Assembly: GCA_011389655.1 (NCBI GenBank)
Contig: JAABTX010000018.1
Coordinates: forward strand, 1 to 41,794
Direction of reading: 5' to 3'
Origin: Thioalkalivibrio sp.
GTDB lineage: Bacteria > Pseudomonadota > Gammaproteobacteria > Ectothiorhodospirales > Ectothiorhodospiraceae
Length of the DNA stretch: 41,794 nucleotides
Both the position numbers and the translations under genes were made by a program. Of this stretch, positions 28,474-36,467 are shown in pieces (position 1 is the first letter of the stretch; the number at the start of each line of letters is the position of its first letter). The notes below the pieces were generated by a model. The model worked only from the letters and a program-made list of their open reading frames with translations. It had not been told where the DNA came from and ran no database searches.

Positions 28474-29514
28474 ATGAATCATCGGTACCTGCGCATCCTG
28501 ACTCCCCTGCTGGCCGCCCTGACGGCGGTGCTGCTCGGGGGGTGTGACATCAGCCTGTCCGTGAGCAACAGGACGTACATCGTGGATACGGATCCGGGAC
28601 CGGGCGGCGACATCGATCCCCGGGTGAAGCGGGTGAGCAGCGGCGGCCGCGCCTCGTTTCGGATCCTGCCCGATGCCGGTTTCGAGATCGATTCCGTGTC
28701 GGGTTGCGGTGGCTCGCTGGCGGGCACGCATTACACCACGGAGCGGATCTGGTCCGACTGCGTCGTTCGGGCCCGGTTTCGGGAAGCCGGACCGGCCTCG
28801 ATCAGCCTGTCTCCGGAGATCTCGCACATGCTTCTCTACCGGGGTCCCGCGGACGGCGACGCGGAGCTGATGATTGATGATCCCGGGATGACCCGGCAGC
28901 CGTCGGCCGCGGCTGCACGCGCAGGCGGGACCTGTGCTGGCGGGGCGGTCAGCGAGTTCGCGCGACATGACAGTGCGGCCGGGAGCAGATGCGCGCGGGA
29001 TCCGCTGTTCCGCTTTTACGGGCCCTGGGAACAGGCCGGGGACGTGCTCGCCGAGGCCGGCGCGGTGCAGGGGGTGGTGGACGCCGGCTTTGCATCCCTC
29101 GGATCGCCCGGCGGCGGCACCGGCTTCGACCGCCACGGCCGGTTCTCGCTGCGGACGACGATCGAGGCGATTCCGGCCGGCGGGATGACGCGGACCTACA
29201 GGCTGGTGCACGAGTGGGTCGGGCATCCGCAATACCTGCTGATCGAATCGGTGCCGCAGGCGAGGCCACCGGGCTTCGACCTCGCGGTGCGCACGCGCGT
29301 GCTGGTCACGGCCGTGGAGGTGGAGGCGGGGGAACCGGATCGCGTGGCAGACGGGCACGAGCAAGGCGTGACCGTGATGGACGAACGCCTCGACGAACAC
29401 GGTCGTGTCGAGTTCCACCCGCCGGCCGACTCGCCGCTCTACGCGCTTGCGGGCCCCGTGCGCTTCACGATGCGGGTTGAACAGGAGATCTCCGCGGGCC
29501 GCGAGGCGAGATGA
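28474..29514 (+). CDS. Putative lipoprotein of unknown function
   Basis: A 346-residue predicted lipoprotein. The signal sequence MNHRYLRILTPLLAALTAVL ends in the lipobox LLGGC, with Cys at about 24 and Asp at +2, which by the enterobacterial rule would keep it in the inner membrane. The segment from about 28 to 100 (PGPGGDIDPRVKRVSSGG, then GFEIDSVSGCGGSL) resembles the bacterial repeat/InlB-like module 'GGSITP...V..G....F...P..GY.I..V.GCGG' often seen on surface proteins. The rest is not recognisable. The start at 28474 fits the signal peptide; an earlier in-frame ATG at 28414 does not. No close neighbours share its direction. Confidence 0.75.
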   Translation: MNHRYLRILTPLLAALTAVLLGGCDISLSVSNRTYIVDTDPGPGGDIDPRVKRVSSGGRASFRILPDAGFEIDSVSGCGGSLAGTHYTTERIWSDCVVRARFREAGPASISLSPEISHMLLYRGPADGDAELMIDDPGMTRQPSAAAARAGGTCAGGAVSEFARHDSAAGSRCARDPLFRFYGPWEQAGDVLAEAGAVQGVVDAGFASLGSPGGGTGFDRHGRFSLRTTIEAIPAGGMTRTYRLVHEWVGHPQYLLIESVPQARPPGFDLAVRTRVLVTAVEVEAGEPDRVADGHEQGVTVMDERLDEHGRVEFHPPADSPLYALAGPVRFTMRVEQEISAGREAR

Positions 29515-29560
29515 CGCCGGGTCGGGGCACCCCGGTCGCCAGCGTTCCGCTGGCCCGCTT

Positions 29561-30427
29561 TCAGGCCGTGGCGCCGGGCCGGGCGGCCGGCTGCGGCGGC
29601 GCGGCCGCACCGGTGCGGGCGACGATCTGCCCTCCCTTGATGGCCAGCACCTCGCCGGCCTCCACCGGCTCCCAGGCTTCGCGGGTCAGCGGAACGCTGG
29701 CGACCAGGGTGACCCGCTGCCGGGCCTCGTTGAGTCCGAGGGTCAGGCCCTCGATCGGCTTGGGGTCCCGGCCCTCGGGCCGGGAGGGGCAGGTGCGGCA
29801 GAGCGTGTACAGACCCGGCGGCTCGATCCGGCCGCTCGTCTCCTGGGTGCGCTGGTGCCCGTGCACGTAGAGGTATTCCGAATCGCCATACAGGAAGTTG
29901 GCCGGACCAAAGGGCCTCAGCAGGGCCGCGAACGCGGTCACCGCGGCGAGGCGCGACTCGAGGGCCGGGACCTCGGACCCGGCCCACAGCGGTTCCAGGC
30001 GCGCGAGCAGCAGGCAGAAGGCGTGTTCGGAATCCGTATCCCCGATCGGCCGGAAACGGCCCAGGTCGGCGGCGGTGGCCTCTTCGAGGCCGATCAGATC
30101 ACCGTTGTGGGCGAACACATGCATCCTTCCGCCGAGCTCGCGGGCGAAGGGCTGGGTGTTTTCCAGGGACACGGCGCCCTTGGTGGCCTGGCGTACGTGG
30201 GCCAGCACGAAATGGCTGCGGTATTCCTGCTCGCTGAGGAAGCGGATGCCGCTGCTGCGGCTGGCAGCCCCGGTCTCCCGGAGGCGGCGGGCATCGCGGC
30301 CCGAGTAGAAGGCCGCGCCCCAGCCGTCCTTGTGCGGCGCACTCAGGCCACCGCGCTCGGAGAAGGCCTCGAGCGAGATCGAGAGCGTGGCCGGCTCCAG
30401 GCTGGACATCGCGAGCAGTTCACACAT
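29561..30427 (-). CDS. Class II glutamine amidotransferase, YafJ-like
   Basis: N-terminal nucleophile glutaminase of 288 residues. Cys2 (MCELLAMSS) becomes the catalytic N-terminal cysteine after Met removal. KDGWGAAFY (33-41), HVRQATKG (about 77-84) and FAHNGDL (about 104-110) are the family's glutamine-binding blocks. No synthase domain follows, so the ammonia acceptor or acyl substrate is unknown; YafJ-like stand-alone enzymes have been annotated simply as putative amidotransferases. The C-terminus is Ala/Pro-rich and probably disordered. It lies 170 bp downstream of the aldolase gene in the same direction. Confidence 0.87.
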   Translation of the reverse strand: MCELLAMSSLEPATLSISLEAFSERGGLSAPHKDGWGAAFYSGRDARRLRETGAASRSSGIRFLSEQEYRSHFVLAHVRQATKGAVSLENTQPFARELGGRMHVFAHNGDLIGLEEATAADLGRFRPIGDTDSEHAFCLLLARLEPLWAGSEVPALESRLAAVTAFAALLRPFGPANFLYGDSEYLYVHGHQRTQETSGRIEPPGLYTLCRTCPSRPEGRDPKPIEGLTLGLNEARQRVTLVASVPLTREAWEPVEAGEVLAIKGGQIVARTGAAAPPQPAARPGATA

Positions 30428-30597
30428 GGCGCTTCATTCGGGGGGGCAGGCATCGGGCTTCCGGTCGCGGGCGCTCGAATACCTTCTTCGCGTGTAATCA
30501 GCAGTATCCGCCGGGTCCCTGCAGGGGTCAAACCCGCCGGGGATGTCCCCGCGGCGCGTCATCCGGCATGCGGCGGCCGGTTGGCGGCGACCGGTCC

Positions 30598-31257
30598 TCA
30601 GCGCAGGCCGTAGTCCCTGAAGCCCTCCCGCACGCGCTCGATTTCGGCCTCGGAGAGCAGATCCGGTCCGCCGAGCATCAGGCTCAGTATGTACTGCCGC
30701 GCGAGCACCTCGATCTCCCCGGCCAGCCAGAGGGCCCGGCGAAGGTCGGTCCCGGTGGCCACCACGCCGTGATTCGCCAGCAGGCAGGCGCTCCTGCCCT
30801 CGAGGGCCTCGATCGCATGCTCGGACAGCTCCGCGGTCCCGAAGGTCGCGTAGCGGGCACAGCGGATGTTCGGGCCGCCGCCAGCGGCCACCATGTAGTG
30901 CGCCGCCGGGATCTCCATGCCGCGCATCGAGAGGGCCGTGGCGTGCACCGAGTGGGTGTGCACGACCGCGCCGATCCGTGGACGCGCCTGCAGGATGCCC
31001 AGGTGCAGCCGCCACTCGCTGGACGGGCGCTGGCCCGCAGTGTGTTCCCCGTCGGCGTCCAGGAACACGATGTCCCCGGGCTCGAGTTCCTCGTAGGGGA
31101 TCCCGGACGGGCTGATCAGCACGCCGTCGCGCCAGCGGGCACTCACGTTGCCGGAGGTGCCCTGGTTGATGCCCTCGCGATTCATCCGCAGGCAGGTATC
31201 GATGATCGACTGGCGCAGCGACAGTTCTGTGGGGTCCATCTCGCGGCCCTGGGTCAT
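30598..31257 (-). CDS. Class II aldolase/adducin family protein
   Basis: Zinc-dependent sugar-phosphate aldolase or epimerase fold, 219 residues, FucA-like size. Visible active-site elements are NQGTSGNVSAR (about 31-41), ISPSGIPYEEL (about 48-58), PSSEWRLHL (about 78-86), the zinc ligands HTHS (about 99-102) and LLANHGVV (about 160-167). Fuculose-phosphate, ribulose-phosphate and methylthioribulose-phosphate enzymes share this fold, and the sequence alone does not separate them. The start could also be the Met at 31239. It is divergent from a hexose-phosphate mutase gene, hinting at sugar-phosphate metabolism. The frame remains open far upstream only as antisense of that gene. Confidence 0.85.
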   Translation of the reverse strand: MTQGREMDPTELSLRQSIIDTCLRMNREGINQGTSGNVSARWRDGVLISPSGIPYEELEPGDIVFLDADGEHTAGQRPSSEWRLHLGILQARPRIGAVVHTHSVHATALSMRGMEIPAAHYMVAAGGGPNIRCARYATFGTAELSEHAIEALEGRSACLLANHGVVATGTDLRRALWLAGEIEVLARQYILSLMLGGPDLLSEAEIERVREGFRDYGLR

Positions 31258-31371
31258 TGGGCGGGAACATCCCGCGCCAACTATAGCAGGACGGTTGCCG
31301 GCATGATGCCCCCGGAACCCGTCGCGGAGGGCCGGTGCACCGCAGCGGCCCTCCGTGTGACAATGGTCGCC

Positions 31372-32919
31372 ATGGACTGGAAGGCGCTGCAGAATGGCTC
31401 GGACATCCGCGGGGTTGCGCTGGCCCCGGCGGGTGGTGCGGACGCCGACGTGAATCTGACCCCGGCGGTGGCCCGGCGCATCGGCTCCGCCTTCGCGCGC
31501 TGGCTGGGACAGACCCTCGAACGAGAGCCGCGGGCGCTGACCATCGCGGTGGGTCGCGACAGCCGCATCAGCGGTCCGGCGCTGGCGGCTGCGCTGTCCG
31601 AGGGAATCGCCGCGCAGGGCGCGCGGGTGCTGGATTTCGGGCTGGCCTCCACCCCGGCGATGTTCATGAGCACCGTGACGCCGGGATACCGCTGCGACGG
31701 CGCGGTGATGCTGACCGCGAGTCACCTGCCCGCGCACCGCAACGGCTGCAAGTTCTTCACCGCCCTCGGCGGGCTGAACCGGGAGGACATCACCACGCTG
31801 CTCGAGCTCGCCGGAAGCGGCGACCGTGAGCCCTCCGGTACGGCGGGGTCGGTCGAGGAGATCGACTTCATGTCCGTGTATACCAGCCAGTTGGTGGAAC
31901 GCATCCGGCAGGGCGCGGCGGACCCGGCGCACCCGAACCAGCCCCTCCGCGGGCTGCAGATCGTCGTTGATGCCGGCAACGGGGCCGGCGGGTTCTTCGC
32001 GGACCGCGTGCTCGAGCCGCTGGGTGCGGACACCACCGGCAGCCGGTTTCTGGAGCCCGATGGCCACTTCCCCAATCACGTGCCGAATCCCGAACACCCG
32101 GACGCGATGGCCGCGCTGCGCGAGGCGGTACTGGGCCATGGCGCGGATTTCGGCATCGCCTTCGATCCCGACGTGGATCGCGCGGCCGCGATGGACGGCT
32201 CCGGGCGGGAGATCAACCGCAACCGGCTGGTGGCGCTGGCCGCGGCGGTGGTGCTGCGCGAGCATCCCGGGACCACCATCGTCACCGACTCGGTGACTTC
32301 GGAGGGCCTGACCGAATTCATCGAGGACGGGCTCGGTGGCGTACACCACCGCTTCCGCCGGGGCTACCGGAACGTGATCAACGAGGCGGTGCGGCTGAAC
32401 GCGGCCGGTCAGCCCTGCTGGCTGGCGATCGAGACATCGGGGCACGCCGCGCTGAAGGAAAACCACTTCCTCGACGACGGGGCGTACCTGGTCGCGATGC
32501 TGCTGATCGAACTGGCGCGGGCGCGCAGGGAAGGTCGCGATCTGGGCGACCTGATCGCGGAGCTTCGGGAGCCGGCCGAAAGCCGCGAGTACCGGATCGG
32601 GCTGCCGGCGCAGGACTTTGCGGCCCGGGGCGGACGCATCCTCGACCTGCTGCGGGAACGCGTCGCGGCCGAGCCTGGCTGGGAGGTCGTGCCGGAGACC
32701 CACGAAGGCGTGCGCGTCACCTGCCGGGGGGAAGGGGAGCGGGGCTGGTTCCTGCTGCGGCTGTCCCTGCACGATCCGGTGCTGCCCCTGAACGTCGAGT
32801 CCGAGGTCGTCGGCGGCGTGGACCGGATCGGGGGCCGTCTCGCACGACTGCTGTCCGCGCAGGGGATACCAATGGACCTGAGCATGCTCGGCGCCCAGAC
32901 CCGTACGGATGCGACCTGA
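31372..32919 (+). CDS. Phosphohexomutase family protein with variant active-site loops
   Basis: Alpha-D-phosphohexomutase superfamily protein of 515 residues, expected to move phosphate between C1 and C6 of a hexose phosphate. It opens with GSDIRGVAL (9-17). The phosphoserine loop is TASHLPAHRNG, with S117, where typical enzymes have TASHNP. The metal loop is D265-P-D-V-D-R270 instead of DGDGDR but keeps the three aspartates. The sugar-binding loop reads ETSGHAAL. A plant/chlamydial-type subgroup with TASHLP is known; its substrate is unclear. A start three codons earlier (31363) is possible; neither has a strong ribosome site. Confidence 0.85.
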   Translation: MDWKALQNGSDIRGVALAPAGGADADVNLTPAVARRIGSAFARWLGQTLEREPRALTIAVGRDSRISGPALAAALSEGIAAQGARVLDFGLASTPAMFMSTVTPGYRCDGAVMLTASHLPAHRNGCKFFTALGGLNREDITTLLELAGSGDREPSGTAGSVEEIDFMSVYTSQLVERIRQGAADPAHPNQPLRGLQIVVDAGNGAGGFFADRVLEPLGADTTGSRFLEPDGHFPNHVPNPEHPDAMAALREAVLGHGADFGIAFDPDVDRAAAMDGSGREINRNRLVALAAAVVLREHPGTTIVTDSVTSEGLTEFIEDGLGGVHHRFRRGYRNVINEAVRLNAAGQPCWLAIETSGHAALKENHFLDDGAYLVAMLLIELARARREGRDLGDLIAELREPAESREYRIGLPAQDFAARGGRILDLLRERVAAEPGWEVVPETHEGVRVTCRGEGERGWFLLRLSLHDPVLPLNVESEVVGGVDRIGGRLARLLSAQGIPMDLSMLGAQTRTDAT

Positions 32920-33067
32920 CGCCCACCGGGGCGTGGTATTGCCCATTTTCCGGCGCGGACGCCCGGTTGCAACTGGACCGGCGGGCGGTGCGCGGCCATT
33001 CCGGGCGATCCCGTCGGTCCATAGTCTTCGCCTTCGGCAAATCCCGACGACCTTTGCTATTAACTCT

Positions 33068-33096
33068 TTGACCAGGAATTCCTTTGCGGCTAGCCT
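33068..33096 (+). promoter_or_regulatory. Candidate nrdJ promoter
   Basis: TTGACC (33068-33073) and TAGCCT (33091-33096) are separated by 17 bp in the AT-richer stretch upstream of nrdJa. The -35 is good, the -10 moderate. Transcription would start at about 33103, immediately ahead of the candidate NrdR box. Confidence 0.45.
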
Positions 33097-33107
33097 TGTT
33101 CGGGGCC

Positions 33108-33122
33108 ACTACATCTTGTAGT
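33108..33122. promoter_or_regulatory. Candidate NrdR box
   Basis: ACTACATCTTGTAGT is a perfect inverted repeat (ACTACA-TCT-TGTAGT) 47 bp before the nrdJa ATG. It resembles the NrdR operator (consensus about ACACWATATNTWGTGT), especially the variants seen in pseudomonads. NrdR represses ribonucleotide reductase genes when dATP is high. NrdR boxes usually come in pairs about 31 bp apart; I could not find a convincing second copy, so this is a partial match to the normal pattern. Confidence 0.55.
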
Positions 33123-33169
33123 CGGCAGGTATCGTTTCCCCAACAGGTAGTATAAACCCAAAGGATGTC

Positions 33170-36100
33170 ATGCACATGCAAGGCAGTACGCACCTGCACG
33201 CCGTCTCCATCGAGACCCCGGAGGTTCCGATGCAAACCGCCTCCACCGAGATCTGGGACCAGAAGTACCGCCTGAAGACCAAGGAGGGTGCGGTCCTCGA
33301 CCGCGACATCGACGGTACCTGGAAGCGCGTTGCCCGCGCGCTCGCGGACATCGAGGCAACGCCGGAGCTGCGCGAGCACTGGTACGAGCGGTTCCTGTGG
33401 GCCCTGCGCCACGGCGCGATCCCGGCCGGACGCATCATCGCGAACGCCGGCGCCCGGGCGCACAAGCCGGCGACCTCGACGATCAACTGCACGGTCTCCG
33501 GCACCATCCACGACTCGATGGACGACATCCTGCAGAAGCTGCACGAGGCCGGGATGACACTGAAGGCGGGGTCTGGTATCGGCTATGAATTCAGTACGTT
33601 GCGCCCGCGTGGCGCCTACGTGACCGGGGCCGGCGCGTACACCTCCGGGCCGCTGTCCTTCATGGACATCTACGACAAGATGTGCTTCACGATCTCCTCC
33701 GCCGGTGGCCGTCGCGGCGCGCAGATGGCCACCTTCGACATCGGCCACCCGGACGTGGTCGAGTTCATCCGCGCGAAGCGGGCCGACGGGACGCTGCGCC
33801 AGTTCAACCTGTCGCTGCTGATCACCGCCGACTTCATGGCCGCGGTGCAGAACGACGACGCCTGGCCGCTGGCATTCCCGATCACCGAGGTGGAGGCCGC
33901 GCAGGGCGGCATCGACCTGAACGACCCCGCGCAGGTGCTCTGGCGCGACTGGGCCGACACCGAGGGCTACATCGTCAACGACGGGGGGCAGGTCGCCTGC
34001 CGCATCTACAGGACGATCCGCGCCCGCCGCCTGTGGGACCTGATCATGTCCTCCACCTACGACTTCGCCGAGCCGGGCTTCATCCTGATCGACAAGGTCA
34101 ACGAGATGAACAACAACTGGTGGTGCGAGGAGATCCGCGCGACCAACCCGTGCGTGACTGGCGACACCTGGGTACAGACGGACGCCGGTCCGCAACGTGT
34201 ACAGGATCTTCTGGGCCGTCCGTTCTGCGCCCGTGTTGACGGTGAAGATCATGCCAGTGGCGCCGAAGGTTTCTTCCGCACCGCGACCCGGGAAGTACTT
34301 CGGCTGAATACCAGCGAGGGACCGATGTTGCGTCTCACCGATAATCATCCCGTGCGTCGAGTGGTTCGGCAGACGCGCTGGTCGCTGGAAACCGAATGGT
34401 GCGAGGCGGGGAGACTTGGCGTGGGCGACCGGGTGCTCCTGAACGATCATCGGGGCAACGCCGAGTGGGCGGGTCCCCGAACCTGGGAAGAGGGATACCT
34501 GCTCGGATTGTTGGTTGGTGACGGCACGCTGAAGCGGGACGCTGCCGTGCTGTCGGTCTGGTCGGCGGAACCCGCGGCCAACGGTGGTGATTTCTGTTCC
34601 AACCCACTGATGGAAGAAGCCCGGCGCTGCGCGGGCACGTTAACGCATCGCGCCGACTTTGCCGGCTGGACGGAGATCAAGGGCCGCGGCGAATATCGAA
34701 TGAAGCTCGCGGCGCTCCGAGATCTCGCGTTCGAACTCGGAATGCGGCCAGGCGCAAAGGGGGTGACCCCGACGATGGAAATGACCTCCAGTGCCTTCCA
34801 CCGTGGTTTTCTCCGGGGAATATTCGACGCTGACGGGTCCGTTCAGGGCTCACTGGACAAGGGCGTAAGCGTGCGCCTGGCCCAGTCGGACGGGCCGCGT
34901 CTTGAGGCGGTACAGCGAATGCTTCTGCGCCTTGGCATTGCCTCCAGGCTCTACCGGGATCGTCGACCCGCCGGGAATGCAATGCTGCCTGACGGTAAGG
35001 GCGACCGGAAAGCGTATCCTGTTCGCTCACAGCATGAACTCGTGGTGAGTGGGGACAACCTCGGCATTTTTGCGGCGCTGGTCGGGTTTGCCGACCCGGT
35101 GAAGGCCACGCGTCTGGCCACGTTTCTTGGTAGCTATCGACGTCGGTTGAATCGGGAACGCTTCATTGTGCAGGTAGAGTCTCTGGTGCCGGACGGCATT
35201 GAGGACGTTTTTGACGTTCAGGTTCCTGGCATCAATGCCTTCGATGCCAACGGCTTCTATGTACACAACTGCGGCGAACAGCCATTGCCGGCCTACGGTG
35301 CCTGCCTGCTCGGCTCGATCAACCTGACGCGCTTCGTGCAGGAGCCCTTCACGGACCGGGCCAGCTTCGACTGGGAGGGCTTCCGCGAGACGGTCGCGGT
35401 GTTCACCCGGATGCTGGACAACGTCGTCGAGATCAACGGTCTGCCGCTGCCGCAGCAGCGCGAGGAGGTCATGCGCAAGCGGCGGCACGGCATGGGCTAC
35501 CTCGGGCTCGGGTCGGTACTGACGATGATGCGCATGAAGTACGGCGCCGAGGACTCGCTGCGTTTCACCGAGGAGGTCACCCGCGAGATGGCGCTCGCGG
35601 GTTGGCGCGCCGGGCTGGAGCTCGCGCGCGAGAAGGGTTCGGCCCCGGTCCTGGACGAGGAGTTCACGGTCACCGCGAAGATGCTGCGCCAGCGCCCCGA
35701 GATGGTGCGCGACGGCTTCGGTCCCGGCGATCGGGTGAAGGGACGGGTCCTGCACGCGCGGTACAGCCGCTACATGCAGCGCGTCGCCGAGGTGGACCCG
35801 GAACTGGTGGAACAGCTCGCCGCCGAGGGTTGCCGCTTCACCCACCACAGCTCCATCGCGCCGACCGGCACCATCTCGCTGTCGCTGGCGAACAACGCAA
35901 GCAACGGCATCGAACCGAGCTTCGCCCACCACTACGCCCGCAACGTGATCCGCAGCGGCAAGAAGTCCAAGGAGAAGGTGGATGTCTTCTCCTACGAGCT
36001 GCTGGCCTACCGCGAGAAGGTGAATGCGCGCGCGATGCCATATTCCGAGGTGGAGGAGGAGCAGCTGCCGGATTACTTCATCACCGCGGACGACGTCTCG

Positions 36101-36451
36101 CCGAAGGCGCACGTGGACGTTCAGGCGGCGGCACAGAAGTGGATCGACTCGTCCATCTCCAAGACCGCCAACGTGCCGACGGACTACGCCTTCGAGGCCT
36201 TCAAGGACATCTACCTCTATGCCTGGCAGCGGGGCCTGAAGGGCTGCACCACCTTCCGGTTCAACCCGGAGGCCTTCCAGGGTGTGCTGGTCAAGGAAAA
36301 GGATCTCGAGAGCACCACCTACCGGTTCGTGCTGGAGGACGGCACGGTGATCGAGGCCAGGGGGAACGAGGAGATCGAGTACGACGGCGAGACCCACTAC
36401 GCCGCGAACCTCTACGATGCCCTGAAGGAAGGGTACTACGGCAAGTTCTGA
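33170..36451 (+). CDS. nrdJa: Class II ribonucleotide reductase NrdJ(a), intein-containing precursor
   Basis: Adenosylcobalamin-dependent ribonucleotide reductase making deoxynucleotides without oxygen or a diiron subunit. The 1093-residue precursor contains a 373-residue intein (residues 328-700), leaving a 720-residue enzyme. Catalytic cysteines are C107 (INCTVSG) and C712 (YGACLLG), the redox pair, and C701 in CGEQPLP, the thiyl-radical cysteine; the 11-residue spacing between the last two matches the Lactobacillus leichmannii enzyme (C408, C419). Glu703 completes the N-x-C-x-E active site. No ATP-cone is evident at the N-terminus. The start follows AAAGGA. The redox C-terminal part is encoded by the next gene, as in the split NrdJa/NrdJb of Pseudomonas aeruginosa. 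Confidence 0.95.
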   Translation: MHMQGSTHLHAVSIETPEVPMQTASTEIWDQKYRLKTKEGAVLDRDIDGTWKRVARALADIEATPELREHWYERFLWALRHGAIPAGRIIANAGARAHKPATSTINCTVSGTIHDSMDDILQKLHEAGMTLKAGSGIGYEFSTLRPRGAYVTGAGAYTSGPLSFMDIYDKMCFTISSAGGRRGAQMATFDIGHPDVVEFIRAKRADGTLRQFNLSLLITADFMAAVQNDDAWPLAFPITEVEAAQGGIDLNDPAQVLWRDWADTEGYIVNDGGQVACRIYRTIRARRLWDLIMSSTYDFAEPGFILIDKVNEMNNNWWCEEIRATNPCVTGDTWVQTDAGPQRVQDLLGRPFCARVDGEDHASGAEGFFRTATREVLRLNTSEGPMLRLTDNHPVRRVVRQTRWSLETEWCEAGRLGVGDRVLLNDHRGNAEWAGPRTWEEGYLLGLLVGDGTLKRDAAVLSVWSAEPAANGGDFCSNPLMEEARRCAGTLTHRADFAGWTEIKGRGEYRMKLAALRDLAFELGMRPGAKGVTPTMEMTSSAFHRGFLRGIFDADGSVQGSLDKGVSVRLAQSDGPRLEAVQRMLLRLGIASRLYRDRRPAGNAMLPDGKGDRKAYPVRSQHELVVSGDNLGIFAALVGFADPVKATRLATFLGSYRRRLNRERFIVQVESLVPDGIEDVFDVQVPGINAFDANGFYVHNCGEQPLPAYGACLLGSINLTRFVQEPFTDRASFDWEGFRETVAVFTRMLDNVVEINGLPLPQQREEVMRKRRHGMGYLGLGSVLTMMRMKYGAEDSLRFTEEVTREMALAGWRAGLELAREKGSAPVLDEEFTVTAKMLRQRPEMVRDGFGPGDRVKGRVLHARYSRYMQRVAEVDPELVEQLAAEGCRFTHHSSIAPTGTISLSLANNASNGIEPSFAHHYARNVIRSGKKSKEKVDVFSYELLAYREKVNARAMPYSEVEEEQLPDYFITADDVSPKAHVDVQAAAQKWIDSSISKTANVPTDYAFEAFKDIYLYAWQRGLKGCTTFRFNPEAFQGVLVKEKDLESTTYRFVLEDGTVIEARGNEEIEYDGETHYAANLYDALKEGYYGKF
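34151..35269 (+). mobile_element. LAGLIDADG intein in NrdJa at the catalytic cysteine
   Basis: In-frame 373-residue intein with all splicing blocks. Block A starts at Cys1 (CVTGDTWV), block B has T63-x-x-H66 (LTDNHPV), and the end reads FYVHN with penultimate His372 and Asn373, followed by extein Cys+1. The homing endonuclease has both DOD motifs, YLLGLLVGDG (116-125) and FLRGIFDADG (220-229), each with an acidic residue at the catalytic position, so it looks intact. Insertion is between NP and CGEQ, so Cys+1 is the enzyme's thiyl-radical cysteine. The DNA is visibly less GC-rich at third positions than the exteins, pointing to horizontal acquisition. Confidence 0.96.
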
Positions 36452-36467
36452 GCCGGGAGCGCGAAAG

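Noticed and set aside
27607-29610. A 667-codon minus-strand open frame
   Set aside because: It runs antisense through mutY, yggX, tRNA-Phe and the lipoprotein gene; composition is Arg/Pro/His-rich and no motif is present.
30598-32946. A 782-codon minus-strand open frame spanning the aldolase and the mutase
   Set aside because: Only the part up to 31257 encodes the class II aldolase. The upstream portion is antisense to the well-supported mutase and has no domain; a GC-rich shadow frame.
32920-33169. Looked for a cobalamin riboswitch upstream of B12-dependent nrdJa
   Set aside because: No B12-box-like conserved core or suitable multi-stem fold could be recognised in the 250-bp leader; a covariance-model search would be decisive.
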